DNA of 64,000 bases from Fimbriimonadaceae bacterium. Lineage in GTDB: Bacteria; Armatimonadota; Fimbriimonadia; Fimbriimonadales; Fimbriimonadaceae. The DNA is taken from assembly GCA_022843485.1 (NCBI GenBank), contig JALHNM010000004.1:62001-126000 (forward strand), given 5' to 3'. Under the pieces are notes generated by a model, which worked only from the letters and a program-made list of their open reading frames with translations, was not told the DNA's origin and searched no databases. Shown in pieces: positions 55,367 through 64,000 of this stretch. Made by a program: the position numbers and the translations under genes. How positions within the stretch are numbered: position 1 is the first letter of the stretch; each line of letters opens with the position of its first letter.

Positions 55367-57898
55367 CTAGTCCTCCCGCAGCACGACGTTCCGCCTCGGG
55401 CGCGGGGTGGGGACGTGCGCACCCTTGATCGACTTCCAGAGGATGTCGTTCAGTTCCACGTCCGGCGCCGACTCCTCGACGAAGCGGTTGACCAGGCGCG
55501 CGCTGTCGGCGGAGCGGTAGGCCGTCGGCTGGTTGATCTCTCCGACGATGGAGGCCGCCGGCCGGATCGCCACGAACGGCTCCGCGTTCGAGGCGGTCCG
55601 GCCGAAGAACCGGAACGGCTCGCTCACCGCGAGGAACTGGTTCCAGGGCTCCAGGCCGAGGAGCACCGCCATTGTCCTGAGCATCGAGTCGGTGTTGTAG
55701 AACCGACTGTCCACCGTCCCCCGAGGTACGAACGGGCTGATGACGTACGCGGTCGAGCGGTGGCAATCGACGTGGTCGATGCCCGCCTGGGCGTCGTCCT
55801 CCAGGATAAAGATCGCGGTCTTGGTCCAGTAAGGGCTCTTCGAGACCGCCTCGACGAGCAAGCCCACCGCGTAGTCGTTGTCGGCCACCATCGCCCGCGG
55901 CGACCAGTGACCCGCCCGGGTCCCTGACGTGTGGTCGTTCCCGAGTCGGACGAGCGAGAGCGCGGGCAGGTCGCCGTCCAGGACGAACCGGTCGAACTCC
56001 GCCTTCCACGCCTCGAAGCGCGACTTGAACCCCCCGAATTCCTTTAGCTGATCCTTGCAGGGCTGACCGTACTCGTGCCAAGCCGGGCTGTCCGCGTAGT
56101 TGAGGTCGTACCGTCGGAACCGTGGGTCGGTCGCCGCGACGAGGGCGGCCTTCGTCGGCAGGTTGTCCCGGCTGATCGGTCCCCCTTGGGGCGTCTGGAG
56201 GTCGACCCCGAACGCGCTGTACATCCCGTAGTTGCGGTAGCTCACCCCTGCCCGGGCGCAGGCGTCCCAGAAGTAGCCCCCCTCTGGGGCCGAGACGTCG
56301 GTGAGCCTGCGCAGGTCGACGGCCGTCCCGTTGTTCTGGCCCTCGAAGTCGTACTCCCGGCCTCGACCGGCATAGTTGTAGCGACTGTTGCGCTGGTTGT
56401 ACTCGTTCGTCATGCCTGCGACCGACCAGCTCCAGCCGTCCGCGCTCACCTCGGCGCACACGTAGAAGTTGTCCAGCAGAACGAACCGTTCGGCCAGTGC
56501 GTGCTGGTTGGGGGTCACTTCGCGAGGGAACAGGCAGAGCTTCGGGTCCCCGTTCCCTTGGGGCAAGTCGCCGAGGACCTGGTCGTAGGTGCGGTTCTCC
56601 TTGACGATGTAGATGCAGTGCTCGATCCCCGGGTTGTAGCCCTTCACCAGCGCGGCGAGGCGCTCGAGCTCCGGTAGCCGGTTGTTCGCCACCACCCGCG
56701 CCGTCATCCGGGCGAGTCCTGCTGGGCTCATGATCGGAAGTGTCGTCACCGTGCCCGGCGTGATGCGGAGCGGGTGTTGCTCGCCCGCCTCGTCCTTCGT
56801 CGCGTTCGGGTTGACGGCGTCGATCCCCTTCCCGCTCGCGATGAAGAGCCGCTTGCCGTCGGGGGACACGGCCACCGCCGTGGGGTACCAGCCCGTCGGG
56901 ACGTAGCCCCGGAGCGACCCGCCCGCAAGGTCGATCACGGCCACCGCGTTCAGGTCGGCGCACGCGACGTAGAGGGTCTTCTCGTCCGGAGAGAGGGCGA
57001 GCCCGAGCGGAGCCGATCCGGGGAGCCCCCGGACGGCGTCCGGCCGGACGAGGTGCGTCGCGAGGACGCGACCGTCCACCGTCGAGACGACGCTCACCGT
57101 ATCGCTCCCGCTATTCGCGACGAAGAGGCGCCTCTGCGCCCGGTCGAGGAGAAGGTGGGTGGGCTGAGCCCCGGTCTTGATGCTCCGAAGAACCCGGCGC
57201 TCGACGACGTCGACGACCTGGACGACCCCGTCGCGCTCGCTGCTGACGTAGGCGATCCGGTCCTTGCGCGGGCCAAGGGTGAGCAGCTTCACGTCGAGCG
57301 GGAACCCCGCCGTCGTGACCCGACCGATCGTGGCGCCGGACTCGAGGTTGAGGATCGAGAGCGACCCGTTGAAGTCGGTGAAGGCGCTCGTCCCGTTGTT
57401 GACGACGTAGAGCCGGTCGCCGGTCGAGTTGAGGGCGAGCCCGGCGGCCTGGCCCCGGAGCCTGCGCTCAAGTTGTGGCGGGTACGAGCGGACCGTGCGG
57501 GTCGCGGTGCCCAGGGTGCCGTCCGAACCCACCCGGTGTTCGGACACCCGGTCGAGCGCCCCTTGCGCCGCGTAGACCTTGCCCGCGCTTGGCCCGGACG
57601 TCCCCCAGGCGAGGCCGAAGTAGAGGCCGTCGCGATCCTGGCCGACGCGCTCGTTGAACCCTTGTTGCGAGAGGATCTTGCCCGTCGAGGTGTCGAGGAC
57701 TGTGAGGAACTGTCGGTGGCCCGCTGTGGTGACGAGCAACCGTCCCCCGTCCGGCGAAAGGGCCATGTTGCACGGGAAGAACCCGACCTGGACGTGGGTC
57801 CCCACCGGGGAGATCATCCTCCCGGTCGAGGCGACCTGTTGGCCCGCGAGCGGTCCGACGTGGGCGAGGGACAGCGCTAATACGACTGATCCGACCAT
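55367..57898 (-). CDS. YncE-like beta-propeller fused to phosphoesterase
   Basis: An 843-residue exported protein with a signal peptide (residues 1-20). Residues about 40-380 form a beta-propeller of YncE type with repeats such as PLGLALSPDEKTLYVACADLNAVAVIDL and PTAVAVSPDGKRLFIAS. The rest is an alkaline-phosphatase-like phosphoesterase domain: EHCIYIVKENRTYDQVLGD begins it, and IFILEDDAQAGIDHVDCHRSTAYVISPF carries the metal-binding Asp/His residues. Similar fusions are common in Planctomycetota and Acidobacteriota; the substrate is not known. Confidence 0.88.
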   Translation of the reverse strand: MVGSVVLALSLAHVGPLAGQQVASTGRMISPVGTHVQVGFFPCNMALSPDGGRLLVTTAGHRQFLTVLDTSTGKILSQQGFNERVGQDRDGLYFGLAWGTSGPSAGKVYAAQGALDRVSEHRVGSDGTLGTATRTVRSYPPQLERRLRGQAAGLALNSTGDRLYVVNNGTSAFTDFNGSLSILNLESGATIGRVTTAGFPLDVKLLTLGPRKDRIAYVSSERDGVVQVVDVVERRVLRSIKTGAQPTHLLLDRAQRRLFVANSGSDTVSVVSTVDGRVLATHLVRPDAVRGLPGSAPLGLALSPDEKTLYVACADLNAVAVIDLAGGSLRGYVPTGWYPTAVAVSPDGKRLFIASGKGIDAVNPNATKDEAGEQHPLRITPGTVTTLPIMSPAGLARMTARVVANNRLPELERLAALVKGYNPGIEHCIYIVKENRTYDQVLGDLPQGNGDPKLCLFPREVTPNQHALAERFVLLDNFYVCAEVSADGWSWSVAGMTNEYNQRNSRYNYAGRGREYDFEGQNNGTAVDLRRLTDVSAPEGGYFWDACARAGVSYRNYGMYSAFGVDLQTPQGGPISRDNLPTKAALVAATDPRFRRYDLNYADSPAWHEYGQPCKDQLKEFGGFKSRFEAWKAEFDRFVLDGDLPALSLVRLGNDHTSGTRAGHWSPRAMVADNDYAVGLLVEAVSKSPYWTKTAIFILEDDAQAGIDHVDCHRSTAYVISPFVPRGTVDSRFYNTDSMLRTMAVLLGLEPWNQFLAVSEPFRFFGRTASNAEPFVAIRPAASIVGEINQPTAYRSADSARLVNRFVEESAPDVELNDILWKSIKGAHVPTPRPRRNVVLRED

Positions 57899-57904
57899 GC
57901 CCGC

Positions 57905-57910
57905 AGTCTA
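57905..57910 (-). promoter_or_regulatory. -10-like hexamer for the phosphoesterase gene
   Basis: TAGACT ends six bases before the ATG at 57898, the same spacing as in the dsrE-like gene. Confidence 0.45.
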
Positions 57911-57980
57911 ACGCCCGGCCACCGGGCTTATCCTTCCCTTAACTTTTGGGCCCGGATTCCGACCCCCTCGCGAGATCAGC

Positions 57981-58865
57981 TCAGACCGCTACGGCGGAGA
58001 GCGCGTCCTTCATCAGGCCGGCCACGTCGCTTGTCTTGTCCGCGACTTGGGCACCGGCGGCGAGGAGGGCGTCGACCTTCGACTGCGCCGTCCCCAGGCC
58101 CCCGCTCACGATCGCCCCGGCGTGGCCCATGCGCTTTCCGGGCGGTGCCGTGCGGCCGGAGATGAAGGCCACGACCGGCTTCGTCATGCCGTGCTTGATG
58201 AACTCGGCCCCGGCCTCCTCGTCGGTCCCCCCGATCTCGCCGATCATGACGACCGCCTTGGTCTCCGGATCCGCCTCGAACATCTCGAGCGCGTCGAGGA
58301 ACCGGGTGCCTGGGCAGGGGTCGCCGCCGATCCCGACGCAGGTCGTCTGCCCAAGCCCGGCTCGGGTCAACTCCCACACCACTTCATAGGTGAGCGTCCC
58401 GGACCGGGACACCATCCCCACGGGCCCGGGCGTAAAGATGTACCCCGGCATGATCCCCATCTTGCACTGCCCGGCGGTGATGAGCCCTGCGCAGTTGCCG
58501 CCGACCAAGCGGGTGGAGCCGTTCGAATTGAGACGGTTGACCAGGCGTACGCTGTCCTGGATCGGGAGCCCCTCGGTGATGAGCACTGCCAGCGGGATCC
58601 CCGCGTCCTCGGCCTCGAGTACCGAGTCGGCCGCGAACGGTGCGGGCACGAACACGAGCGAGGCGTTCGCCCCCGTCCGCTCGACCGCCTCGTGCATCGT
58701 ATCGAAGACGGGGACGCCGAAGAGCTCCTGGCCCCCCTTGCCGGGCGTCACCCCCGCGACGACCTGGGTCCCGTACTCGATCATTTGCTGGGTGTGGAAC
58801 GAGCCTTCCTTGCCCGTCATGCCTGCCACCACGACCTTGGTCGATTTATCTATAAGGATCGCCAC
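57981..58865 (-). CDS. sucD: Succinate--CoA ligase alpha subunit
   Basis: The CoA-binding alpha chain of succinyl-CoA synthetase, a TCA-cycle enzyme. The CoA site ([23 protein letters not shown]), the [17 protein letters not shown]-type loop and the active-site His in [14 protein letters not shown] are all present. At 294 residues, starting from a GTG with a CGGAG site upstream, it is full length. sucC is not adjacent on either side, which is unusual. Confidence 0.96.
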   Translation of the reverse strand: MAILIDKSTKVVVAGMTGKEGSFHTQQMIEYGTQVVAGVTPGKGGQELFGVPVFDTMHEAVERTGANASLVFVPAPFAADSVLEAEDAGIPLAVLITEGLPIQDSVRLVNRLNSNGSTRLVGGNCAGLITAGQCKMGIMPGYIFTPGPVGMVSRSGTLTYEVVWELTRAGLGQTTCVGIGGDPCPGTRFLDALEMFEADPETKAVVMIGEIGGTDEEAGAEFIKHGMTKPVVAFISGRTAPPGKRMGHAGAIVSGGLGTAQSKVDALLAAGAQVADKTSDVAGLMKDALSAVAV

Positions 58866-58901
58866 TCGTTGACTCCGATCCGCAGGATACCGCCCGTAGC
58901 A

Positions 58902-58957
58902 ATGCCTTCCAGGGTAGCACGGCCTTCCAGGCCGTGGTGTCTCAGGCTTCCAGCCTG
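58902..58957. repeat. Cluster of three TTCCA-loop hairpins
   Basis: CACGGCC-TTCCA-GGCCGTG (58918-58936) and CAGGC-TTCCA-GCCTG (58943-58957) share the same loop but different stems, and a third imperfect one (TGCC-TTCCA-GG) precedes them. Different stems around one conserved loop indicate a short, folded intergenic repeat family. It lies between sucD and the oxidoreductase gene. Confidence 0.7.
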
Positions 58958-58973
58958 GGATCCGGACGACCGA

Positions 58974-59966
58974 TTAGAGTCGAGCCTTGACCTGCCGCGT
59001 CTCTTCGAGCACGGTCGCCAGCGAGCGCCGTGCGCTTTGAGGCGTCACGACCGTGACCTCCCGGCCCGTCCGGAGAGCGTCCACGAAGTCGGCCAACTCA
59101 AGGGCGTAGCCCCCGAGGTCGTCGATGTTGCCGCCGCCTGCGCCCGCCATCCTCGCGAACGCGGGCCGCCGAGGCTCCTCACCGTCGGCGTAGACTGTGA
59201 GAGACCCACCCTCGAAGATCGCGGCCCCTTGCTCGAAGACGGCCCGGAAAGTCATCGCGAAAGGCGTGCCGGCGGGGAGGTTCCAGCCCCCTTCGGCGTG
59301 GACCGTGCACCGGCCGAACCGCATCGTCGTGAAGACCTGGCTCACCCCGCGCCGGTCGACCGTGCCGAACGACACCGTCTCGTCCGGCTCGCCGAGCAGG
59401 TCGAGGGCGAAGTCGGTGTCGTGAATGTGCATGTCCATCACCGCCCCTCCGGCCTGGGCTTCGTCCGAGAGCCAGTCCCGACTCGACCAATGCGGGAAGC
59501 CCCCGTACCGGGTGAGGTTGAGCGACGTGAGCGCTCCAAGCTCGCCGGACTGGACAATGCGCCTCAGCTCGGCGTACTCGGCCCAGTAGCGGATGCAGTG
59601 GCCGATCAGGAGTCGGACGCCCTTCGTCTCGCATGCTGCGATCATCGCGTCCGCCTCCTCGAGCGTGCGGGCGATGGGCTTCTCGCAGACAACGTGCTTG
59701 CCCGCCCGGGCCGCCGCGATCGTCGCCCGGGCGTGGAGCGCCGTCGGGAGGCAGACGTCGACGACGTCGATGCCCTCCGCCGAGACCGGGTCGGCGCCCA
59801 ACCCGGCTTCTGGTCGGCAGCCGAACTCTGCACAGGCCGCTTCAAGCCGCTCCGGGTCGTCGTCCCAGGCGCCGACGAGTTCTACCTCCGGCAACAGCCG
59901 GTACACCTGGGCGTGGGTCCGACCCATGAAGCCACACCCCAGCAGTCCGACGCGCAGTGGGGTCAT
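58974..59966 (-). CDS. Gfo/Idh/MocA family oxidoreductase
   Basis: A 330-residue NAD(P)-dependent sugar or inositol oxidoreductase. The Rossmann motif GLLGCGFMGRTHAQ is at residues 8-21, and the EKPIA motif, whose Lys contacts substrate, follows at about residue 95. The C-terminal alpha/beta domain has DMHIHDTDFALDLLG with the likely catalytic His. Its ATG overlaps the stop of the upstream AfsR-like regulator (ATGA), so its expression is tied to that regulator. Confidence 0.93.
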   Translation of the reverse strand: MTPLRVGLLGCGFMGRTHAQVYRLLPEVELVGAWDDDPERLEAACAEFGCRPEAGLGADPVSAEGIDVVDVCLPTALHARATIAAARAGKHVVCEKPIARTLEEADAMIAACETKGVRLLIGHCIRYWAEYAELRRIVQSGELGALTSLNLTRYGGFPHWSSRDWLSDEAQAGGAVMDMHIHDTDFALDLLGEPDETVSFGTVDRRGVSQVFTTMRFGRCTVHAEGGWNLPAGTPFAMTFRAVFEQGAAIFEGGSLTVYADGEEPRRPAFARMAGAGGGNIDDLGGYALELADFVDALRTGREVTVVTPQSARRSLATVLEETRQVKARL

Positions 59967-62878
59967 CGGCCCACTGGCGCGACGAGTCGCGGCGTCTCGT
60001 CGAGGGTCAGGGCCTCGAGGTCACGGGCGAAGTCCTCGAACGTCCGCAACGTCCCGAAGGCGGCGTGCTCGTTGACTCGGCTCTCGCCCATGACTTCGAC
60101 GAGCGAGTCCCGGACGGCCTGACGCTCGCGTCCGTAGACGCCGGGTGCGGCCGCCTCCCTCGTGACCGACATCACGCAGTACCCGATGGCCTGGGCGGCG
60201 AGCTCGTGGTGCCCCGCTGCCGCGGCGACGAAGCCCAGCGAATCGACCAGGTCTCGGCTTGGACCCCGGGAAGGCTCGGTCAGCTGGAACGCCGCGCGGA
60301 GCAGGGCTATGGCCTCGGCCGCCCGTCCACACGCCGCCTCGACGTGGGCCTGGCACCGAAGGGCCACGGTCTCCGTGTGCCGGAACCCGTTCCGCCTACT
60401 CGTCTCCCGGGCCTCTACGAGGCTCAGTCTGGCCAACTCGTACCGCCCCTCGAGCCGGGCGAGGTTGCCCAGGTTCACGAGGGCGTTGACGACGATGACC
60501 GCTTGCCCGGCTTCGCGGGCGGTCGCAAGGGCCCCTTGGTAGGCCTCCGCTGCCCCCGCGAGGTCGTCCAGTTCGACGAGACGGTTGCCAGACCGGAGCT
60601 GCACTCGAGCGATGACGGCTTGGTCGCCCAACCGGCGCCCGATCTCCTCCGCCTCGTGAAGGAGCTTGGCGCTCTGTTCGTGCCCGCCCGCGGAGTGGAC
60701 CGCCACCTGGAGGTCGAGGAGCGCTTCGAGCAGGGCTACTTGGTCGCCCGCCGCCCGAGCCCGCTCGATGGCTTGGGAGATGTGTGCCTTAGCCGCTTCA
60801 TTTTCGCCCTGGTCGTGCAATATCCGGCCTAGTTTGGTCATCAGGCGCGGTCCTTTGAGCGACCCCTCCGGCAGCACGTCGAGGACGGCGGTGAGCCGTA
60901 GCCGACCCTCGGCCAAGCGGCCGGTCTGGAGCCAGAACGGGAAGAGGGCCAGGGCGATCTTGCCCGCGGTCTCGGCGTCGTTGGCGTCTAGGCACGACTG
61001 GAGGGCGGCGACGAAGTTCGGGTAGTCCTCGGCTAGGGCGGGTGTGAGCGAGTCTGCCATCGTCACGTCAGAAACCCCGGCCGCCTCGGCGAGCGTCTCG
61101 AGACACGACTCAGTCCTCCGCTGGGCGAGGTCCTCGAGCGAAAGGCCCTCAGGGTTCTCACAGGCGTAGTCCCGGACAAGCTCGAGCATCGAGAACCGGA
61201 TCGATCCGTTGGTGCCGCTCCGGGTACTCACCAAGCCTGACTCGGTGAGCTCGGCCAGGACCTCGTCCGTGTCGAGGTGCGGGCAGAGCCGCTCGAACCC
61301 ACGCAGGTCCCATCCCCCGGGAAATGCGGCCAGGCTCACGAGCGCCCGCCGGGCGTCGGGGCTCAGCCGCTCGACGGAAGCTCGAAGGATCTCCCGGATC
61401 GACCGGTGCGCCTCTTTCACGTCACGGCGCTTGCTCTCGAGGTACTCGAGGGGATGGTCCAGCCGCTCGGTCATCTGCGAGGGCGTGAGCGACCGGATCC
61501 ACGAGGCGGCCAGCTCGATCGCGAGCGGTATCCCCTCGGTCCGGCGGCAGATTTCCGTCACCGCGGCTGCCATGCGCTCGGTGACCTGAAAGTCGGGCCG
61601 GATGCGCCGGGCACGTTGGCTGAAGACGGCGACGCTCGGGTTATCGACGACGGCTTGTAGGTCGCCAACGTAGGGCATCGGGGCCTCGAGCGGGCCCACA
61701 GCGAACGTCACCTCACCAGCCACGCCGGTCGAGACGGGCGAGGTCATGAGCACCCAAAGGTCGGGCGCGTAGGAGACGAGCCGCTCGACCTCGGAGACGA
61801 AGTCGCCGTCCTCAGGGCACAAGCCGTCCAGCACCAGGAGGGTACGGCCCAACCCGGCCAGCCGTTCGCGGACCTCGGCGGCCGACCGCTCCGCCGGGGC
61901 GACGTCTGGCAAGACCGCCTCGAACAGGACGGCGGTCGAGAGGGGCTGGTCGCCCTGATGACCGCTCGCCACAAAGACGCACTCGTCGAACATCGATCCC
62001 TTCGCCGACCGAGCAACCTCGACGGCAATGCGCGTCTTGCCCATACCGGCGAGCCCGGTCAGGGTGACCACCCGGCTCTCCGCCCGGGCCAGCTCGGACC
62101 TCACCGCTCGCACCTCGGACTCCCTCCCGTAGAGCCGCCCCGGCATGGTCGGGACGGTGTAGGCTGGGCGGGACTTGCCGTTCGTGCGGGGTGTCTCATC
62201 GACGACAACGAGATCGACCAGGGCCATCTCGGCCAGGGTCTGGCTCGGCCCGGAGCGTTGGAGGAGGTCGTCCAGGATCCCTCGCGCCTTGGGTTCGGTG
62301 GGGTCCAGAGCCAGCAGCCGGTTGACCGAGTCCAGTGCGGCCGCGATCTTGCCCGAGGCCCGCTGCAGCTGGACGAGGTCGGTGAGGGCGCTCTGGTACA
62401 GCGCGGCGAGGGCGACCCGATCGTTCAGCGCCCATGGCTCGTCGAGACCCTCGAGCAACTCCCCGCGGTAGAGCCCGACGGCGACGGCGAGGTGGTGGGA
62501 CCGCTCCCCGGGGTCTTCGGCCTCGTCCGCCAGCCGGATCGCTTCGCGGAACTCGTCCACATCCGACACCGCACACCCGGCGGCGATCCCGAGGCTCTGG
62601 TGGTCGCTCACGAAGAACCGGTGGCCCTCCGCGCTCGGAGACTCGAGCTGCCGCCGTAACGACGAGACGGCCTGGTTTAGGCGGTTTCGCACCGCCACGG
62701 GTTCGCCGTCGGGCCAGATCGTCTCGGCGAGCTTGTCGCGTGGAACCGAACGGTCGAGGTTGAGGGCCAGGTACGACAAGAGCGCGCCGGTCTTCTTGGT
62801 CTGGAACCGAGCGACGGTCAGGTCGCCCTGGCGGGCACGGAGGGCACCGAGCATCTCGATGCGCCAAACGAGGAGCAT
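59963..62878 (-). CDS. AfsR/SARP-type regulator with NB-ARC and TPR domains
   Basis: A 971-residue regulator. The N-terminus (residues 1-95) is an OmpR/SARP-like winged helix (VPRDKLAETIWPDGEPVAVRNRLNQAVSSLR), followed by a bacterial transcriptional activation domain (about 96-225). An NB-ARC-type ATPase carries the P-loop TGLAGMGKTRIA at 274-285 and Walker B TLLVLDGL at about 348-355. The last 350 residues are TPR repeats. Such proteins switch by ATP binding and ligand or partner sensing. It directly precedes and overlaps the Gfo/Idh/MocA gene, which suggests control of a sugar pathway. Confidence 0.88.
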   Translation of the reverse strand: MLLVWRIEMLGALRARQGDLTVARFQTKKTGALLSYLALNLDRSVPRDKLAETIWPDGEPVAVRNRLNQAVSSLRRQLESPSAEGHRFFVSDHQSLGIAAGCAVSDVDEFREAIRLADEAEDPGERSHHLAVAVGLYRGELLEGLDEPWALNDRVALAALYQSALTDLVQLQRASGKIAAALDSVNRLLALDPTEPKARGILDDLLQRSGPSQTLAEMALVDLVVVDETPRTNGKSRPAYTVPTMPGRLYGRESEVRAVRSELARAESRVVTLTGLAGMGKTRIAVEVARSAKGSMFDECVFVASGHQGDQPLSTAVLFEAVLPDVAPAERSAAEVRERLAGLGRTLLVLDGLCPEDGDFVSEVERLVSYAPDLWVLMTSPVSTGVAGEVTFAVGPLEAPMPYVGDLQAVVDNPSVAVFSQRARRIRPDFQVTERMAAAVTEICRRTEGIPLAIELAASWIRSLTPSQMTERLDHPLEYLESKRRDVKEAHRSIREILRASVERLSPDARRALVSLAAFPGGWDLRGFERLCPHLDTDEVLAELTESGLVSTRSGTNGSIRFSMLELVRDYACENPEGLSLEDLAQRRTESCLETLAEAAGVSDVTMADSLTPALAEDYPNFVAALQSCLDANDAETAGKIALALFPFWLQTGRLAEGRLRLTAVLDVLPEGSLKGPRLMTKLGRILHDQGENEAAKAHISQAIERARAAGDQVALLEALLDLQVAVHSAGGHEQSAKLLHEAEEIGRRLGDQAVIARVQLRSGNRLVELDDLAGAAEAYQGALATAREAGQAVIVVNALVNLGNLARLEGRYELARLSLVEARETSRRNGFRHTETVALRCQAHVEAACGRAAEAIALLRAAFQLTEPSRGPSRDLVDSLGFVAAAAGHHELAAQAIGYCVMSVTREAAAPGVYGRERQAVRDSLVEVMGESRVNEHAAFGTLRTFEDFARDLEALTLDETPRLVAPVGR

Positions 62879-62898
62879 GCATCCATTATGTCCGCGAT

Positions 62899-62927
62899 AA
62901 TATAGCTGGCGGCATCCTCGAAGTCAG
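62899..62927 (-). promoter_or_regulatory. Promoter of the AfsR-like regulator
   Basis: On the minus strand CTGACT (62922-62927) and TATATT (62899-62904) are separated by 17 bases. The transcript would start near 62892, about 14 bases before the ATG at 62878, with no Shine-Dalgarno sequence in that leader. Confidence 0.55.
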
Positions 62928-63015
62928 GTTGTGAATTCGTAGTCTTAAAGTCCTATTCGCGAACCGAGCACGACCCCTCGCGCCGCCCCAGCCCGATGGG
63001 CCATCATGGGACCTG

Positions 63016-63876
63016 ATGGTCAAGTCGCTCAACGTCTGGTCGCTCCCCGGGGGTCTTGAGGGGTCGCTCGACCCGGTCGAGGCGCTTCGGACGGCGGCGG
63101 TGCACGGTTTTCGCGGGGTCGAGCTCGCCGTCGGGCCCGCCGGGAGCGCGTTTGGGACGGATGCCCCGGCGTCCCAATGCGCCGCGATCGTCGAAGAGGC
63201 GGCCCGGCTCGGCCTCGCCCTCGACAGCGTCGCAAGTGGGCTCTACTGGGGCAGGTCGCTCGGCGACGCGACCGCCGACGCCCGGCGAGGGGCGTTCGAG
63301 GACCTCGTCGCGATGCTCGAGATCGCGGGCCGGCTCGGAGCGAAGACCCTTCTCGTCATCCCCGGCGCGGTCGACGTGTTCTTCCAGCCGAGCCGGCCCG
63401 CGCTCCCGTACGAGCACGTCTGGCGCCACGCCACCGAAGGGCTTCGAGAGGCCATCCCTCACGCGGAGCGTCACGGCGTCCGGATCGGCATCGAGAACGT
63501 CTGGAACCGGTTCCTCCTCTCGCCCCACGAGACGGCGACGTTCCTCGACCAGTTCGCCTCGCGGTGGGTCGGGGCGTATGTGGACGTCGCCAACCTCCTC
63601 CCGTTCGGCCACCCGGGTGACTGGCTGCGCACCCTCGGCCACCGGGTCGTCGGGGTGCACTTCAAGGACTTCCGGCGGTCAGTGGGCACGGCCGACGGGT
63701 TCGTCGACCTCCTGGAGGGAGACGTCGATTGGCCGGACGTGGTGTCGGCCCTCTCCGAGATCGGCTATACGGGGCCGGTCGTCGCCGAGATGATCCCGCT
63801 CTACCGTCACGCCCCCATCGTCCGGGTGGCCAACGCCTCGCGGGCGATGGACGCGATCCTCGCGATGCGCCCCTAG
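63016..63876 (+). CDS. Sugar phosphate isomerase/epimerase family protein
   Basis: A 286-residue xylose-isomerase-like TIM-barrel protein. Metal or substrate residues are seen in RIGIENVWNRFLLS, VGAYVDVANLLPFGHPGDWL, VVGVHFKDFRR and GPVVAEMIPLYRH. The arrangement resembles hydroxypyruvate isomerases and sugar epimerases. It is divergent from the AfsR-like gene and shares a sugar-metabolism neighbourhood with the Gfo/Idh/MocA oxidoreductase. Its stop codon overlaps that of the convergent partial gene in a CTAG. Confidence 0.86.
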   Translation: MVKSLNVWSLPGGLEGSLDPVEALRTAAVHGFRGVELAVGPAGSAFGTDAPASQCAAIVEEAARLGLALDSVASGLYWGRSLGDATADARRGAFEDLVAMLEIAGRLGAKTLLVIPGAVDVFFQPSRPALPYEHVWRHATEGLREAIPHAERHGVRIGIENVWNRFLLSPHETATFLDQFASRWVGAYVDVANLLPFGHPGDWLRTLGHRVVGVHFKDFRRSVGTADGFVDLLEGDVDWPDVVSALSEIGYTGPVVAEMIPLYRHAPIVRVANASRAMDAILAMRP

Positions 63877-64000
63877 CCGAGTGGGCGAGGGAAGCTCGCG
63901 TCGAACGTCCGGAGCCAGTGCAACGCCTCCTGGTACTGCCCCGGCCCGAACACTTCGGCCGGGACGTCCTCGGCGGTCGCCACCAGGTTCGCGTAGATCT
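63873..64000 (-). CDS. Unidentified protein, C-terminal 42 codons only
   Basis: The minus strand is open from the right edge to a TAG at 63873-63875, encoding 41 residues that end in RTFDASFPRPLG. The fragment contains VFGPGQYQEALHWLRTFD. The clean frame, GC-rich third positions and shared CTAG stop with the upstream isomerase support a real gene whose start lies beyond the window. Too little is present to name a family. Confidence 0.55.
   Translation of the reverse strand, partial: IYANLVATAEDVPAEVFGPGQYQEALHWLRTFDASFPRPLG

Overview
This window is a gene-dense, high-GC (roughly two-thirds G+C by eye) stretch of chromosome from a diderm bacterium. Lipoprotein and Tat signals, a porin-like C-terminal Phe protein, dapF, Hfq and a secretin-N-like periplasmic protein point to a Gram-negative envelope. 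The paired DUF1800/DUF1501 proteins, a VirK-like protein, many secreted proteins of unknown function and many start codons directly behind a -10 hexamer suggest Armatimonadota (Fimbriimonadia-like). This is an inference from gene content; there is no rRNA in the window to prove it. About 62 protein genes were found, with no rRNA, tRNA, CRISPR array or insertion sequence. Both edges cut genes: a HEAT-repeat protein on the left and an unidentified gene on the right.

Layout. 1-10 kb: HEAT protein, pheS, Uma2 nuclease-like protein, membrane protein, gyrA, a GT39-like glycosyltransferase and a XerC/D recombinase followed by an 11-bp tandem repeat framed by a perfect 16-bp inverted repeat. 10-18 kb: gpmA-tsaD-membrane protein operon, DUF1800-DUF1501 operon with a clear sigma70 promoter, VirK-like protein, rpsB-tsf. 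18-26 kb: DinB, aat, a NYN-domain protein, rho, hpt, queD, a metallopeptidase-like protein, a 74-bp tandem repeat made of hairpins, and guaA. 26-38 kb: a 748-aa secreted protein with an STN-like domain, pdhA-pdhB, DsrE, a thioredoxin-like protein interrupted by an in-frame TGA, an ABC-2 permease, a double-FKBP lipoprotein, smpB, the apt-OB-miaA-hfq-dapF operon and a flavin reductase. 38-50 kb: smc, a MESH1-like HD hydrolase, two sugar ABC permeases, a beta-helix/PA14 protein, pepF, an Lrp regulator coupled to an Eis-like acetyltransferase, and rpmB. 50-54 kb: an accessory-looking stretch of small secreted or Cys-rich proteins, including a second gene with an in-frame TGA and a lower-GC three-gene cassette behind a G12 tract. 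54-64 kb: sugar isomerases, a YncE/phosphatase protein, sucD, a Gfo/Idh/MocA oxidoreductase translationally coupled to a 971-aa AfsR/SARP-type regulator, and another sugar isomerase.

Most of the window is housekeeping: translation (pheS, rpsB, tsf, rpmB, miaA, tsaD, smpB, aat), nucleotide salvage (hpt, apt, guaA), central carbon (gpmA, pdhAB, sucD) and chromosome maintenance (gyrA, smc, xer). The most notable signal is at 31704-31706. There a TGA interrupts a thioredoxin-like protein exactly at its presumed redox site (Gly-Cys-Thr-TGA), the same frame continues as convincing protein for about 310 codons, and a strong hairpin follows the TGA directly. It is either a Cys-x-Sec selenoprotein or a recent nonsense mutation. 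Other notable points are the two unusual repeat arrays, widespread leaderless start signals, non-canonical residues in the quinolone-binding region of GyrA, and three convergent gene pairs that share a CTAG overlapping stop.
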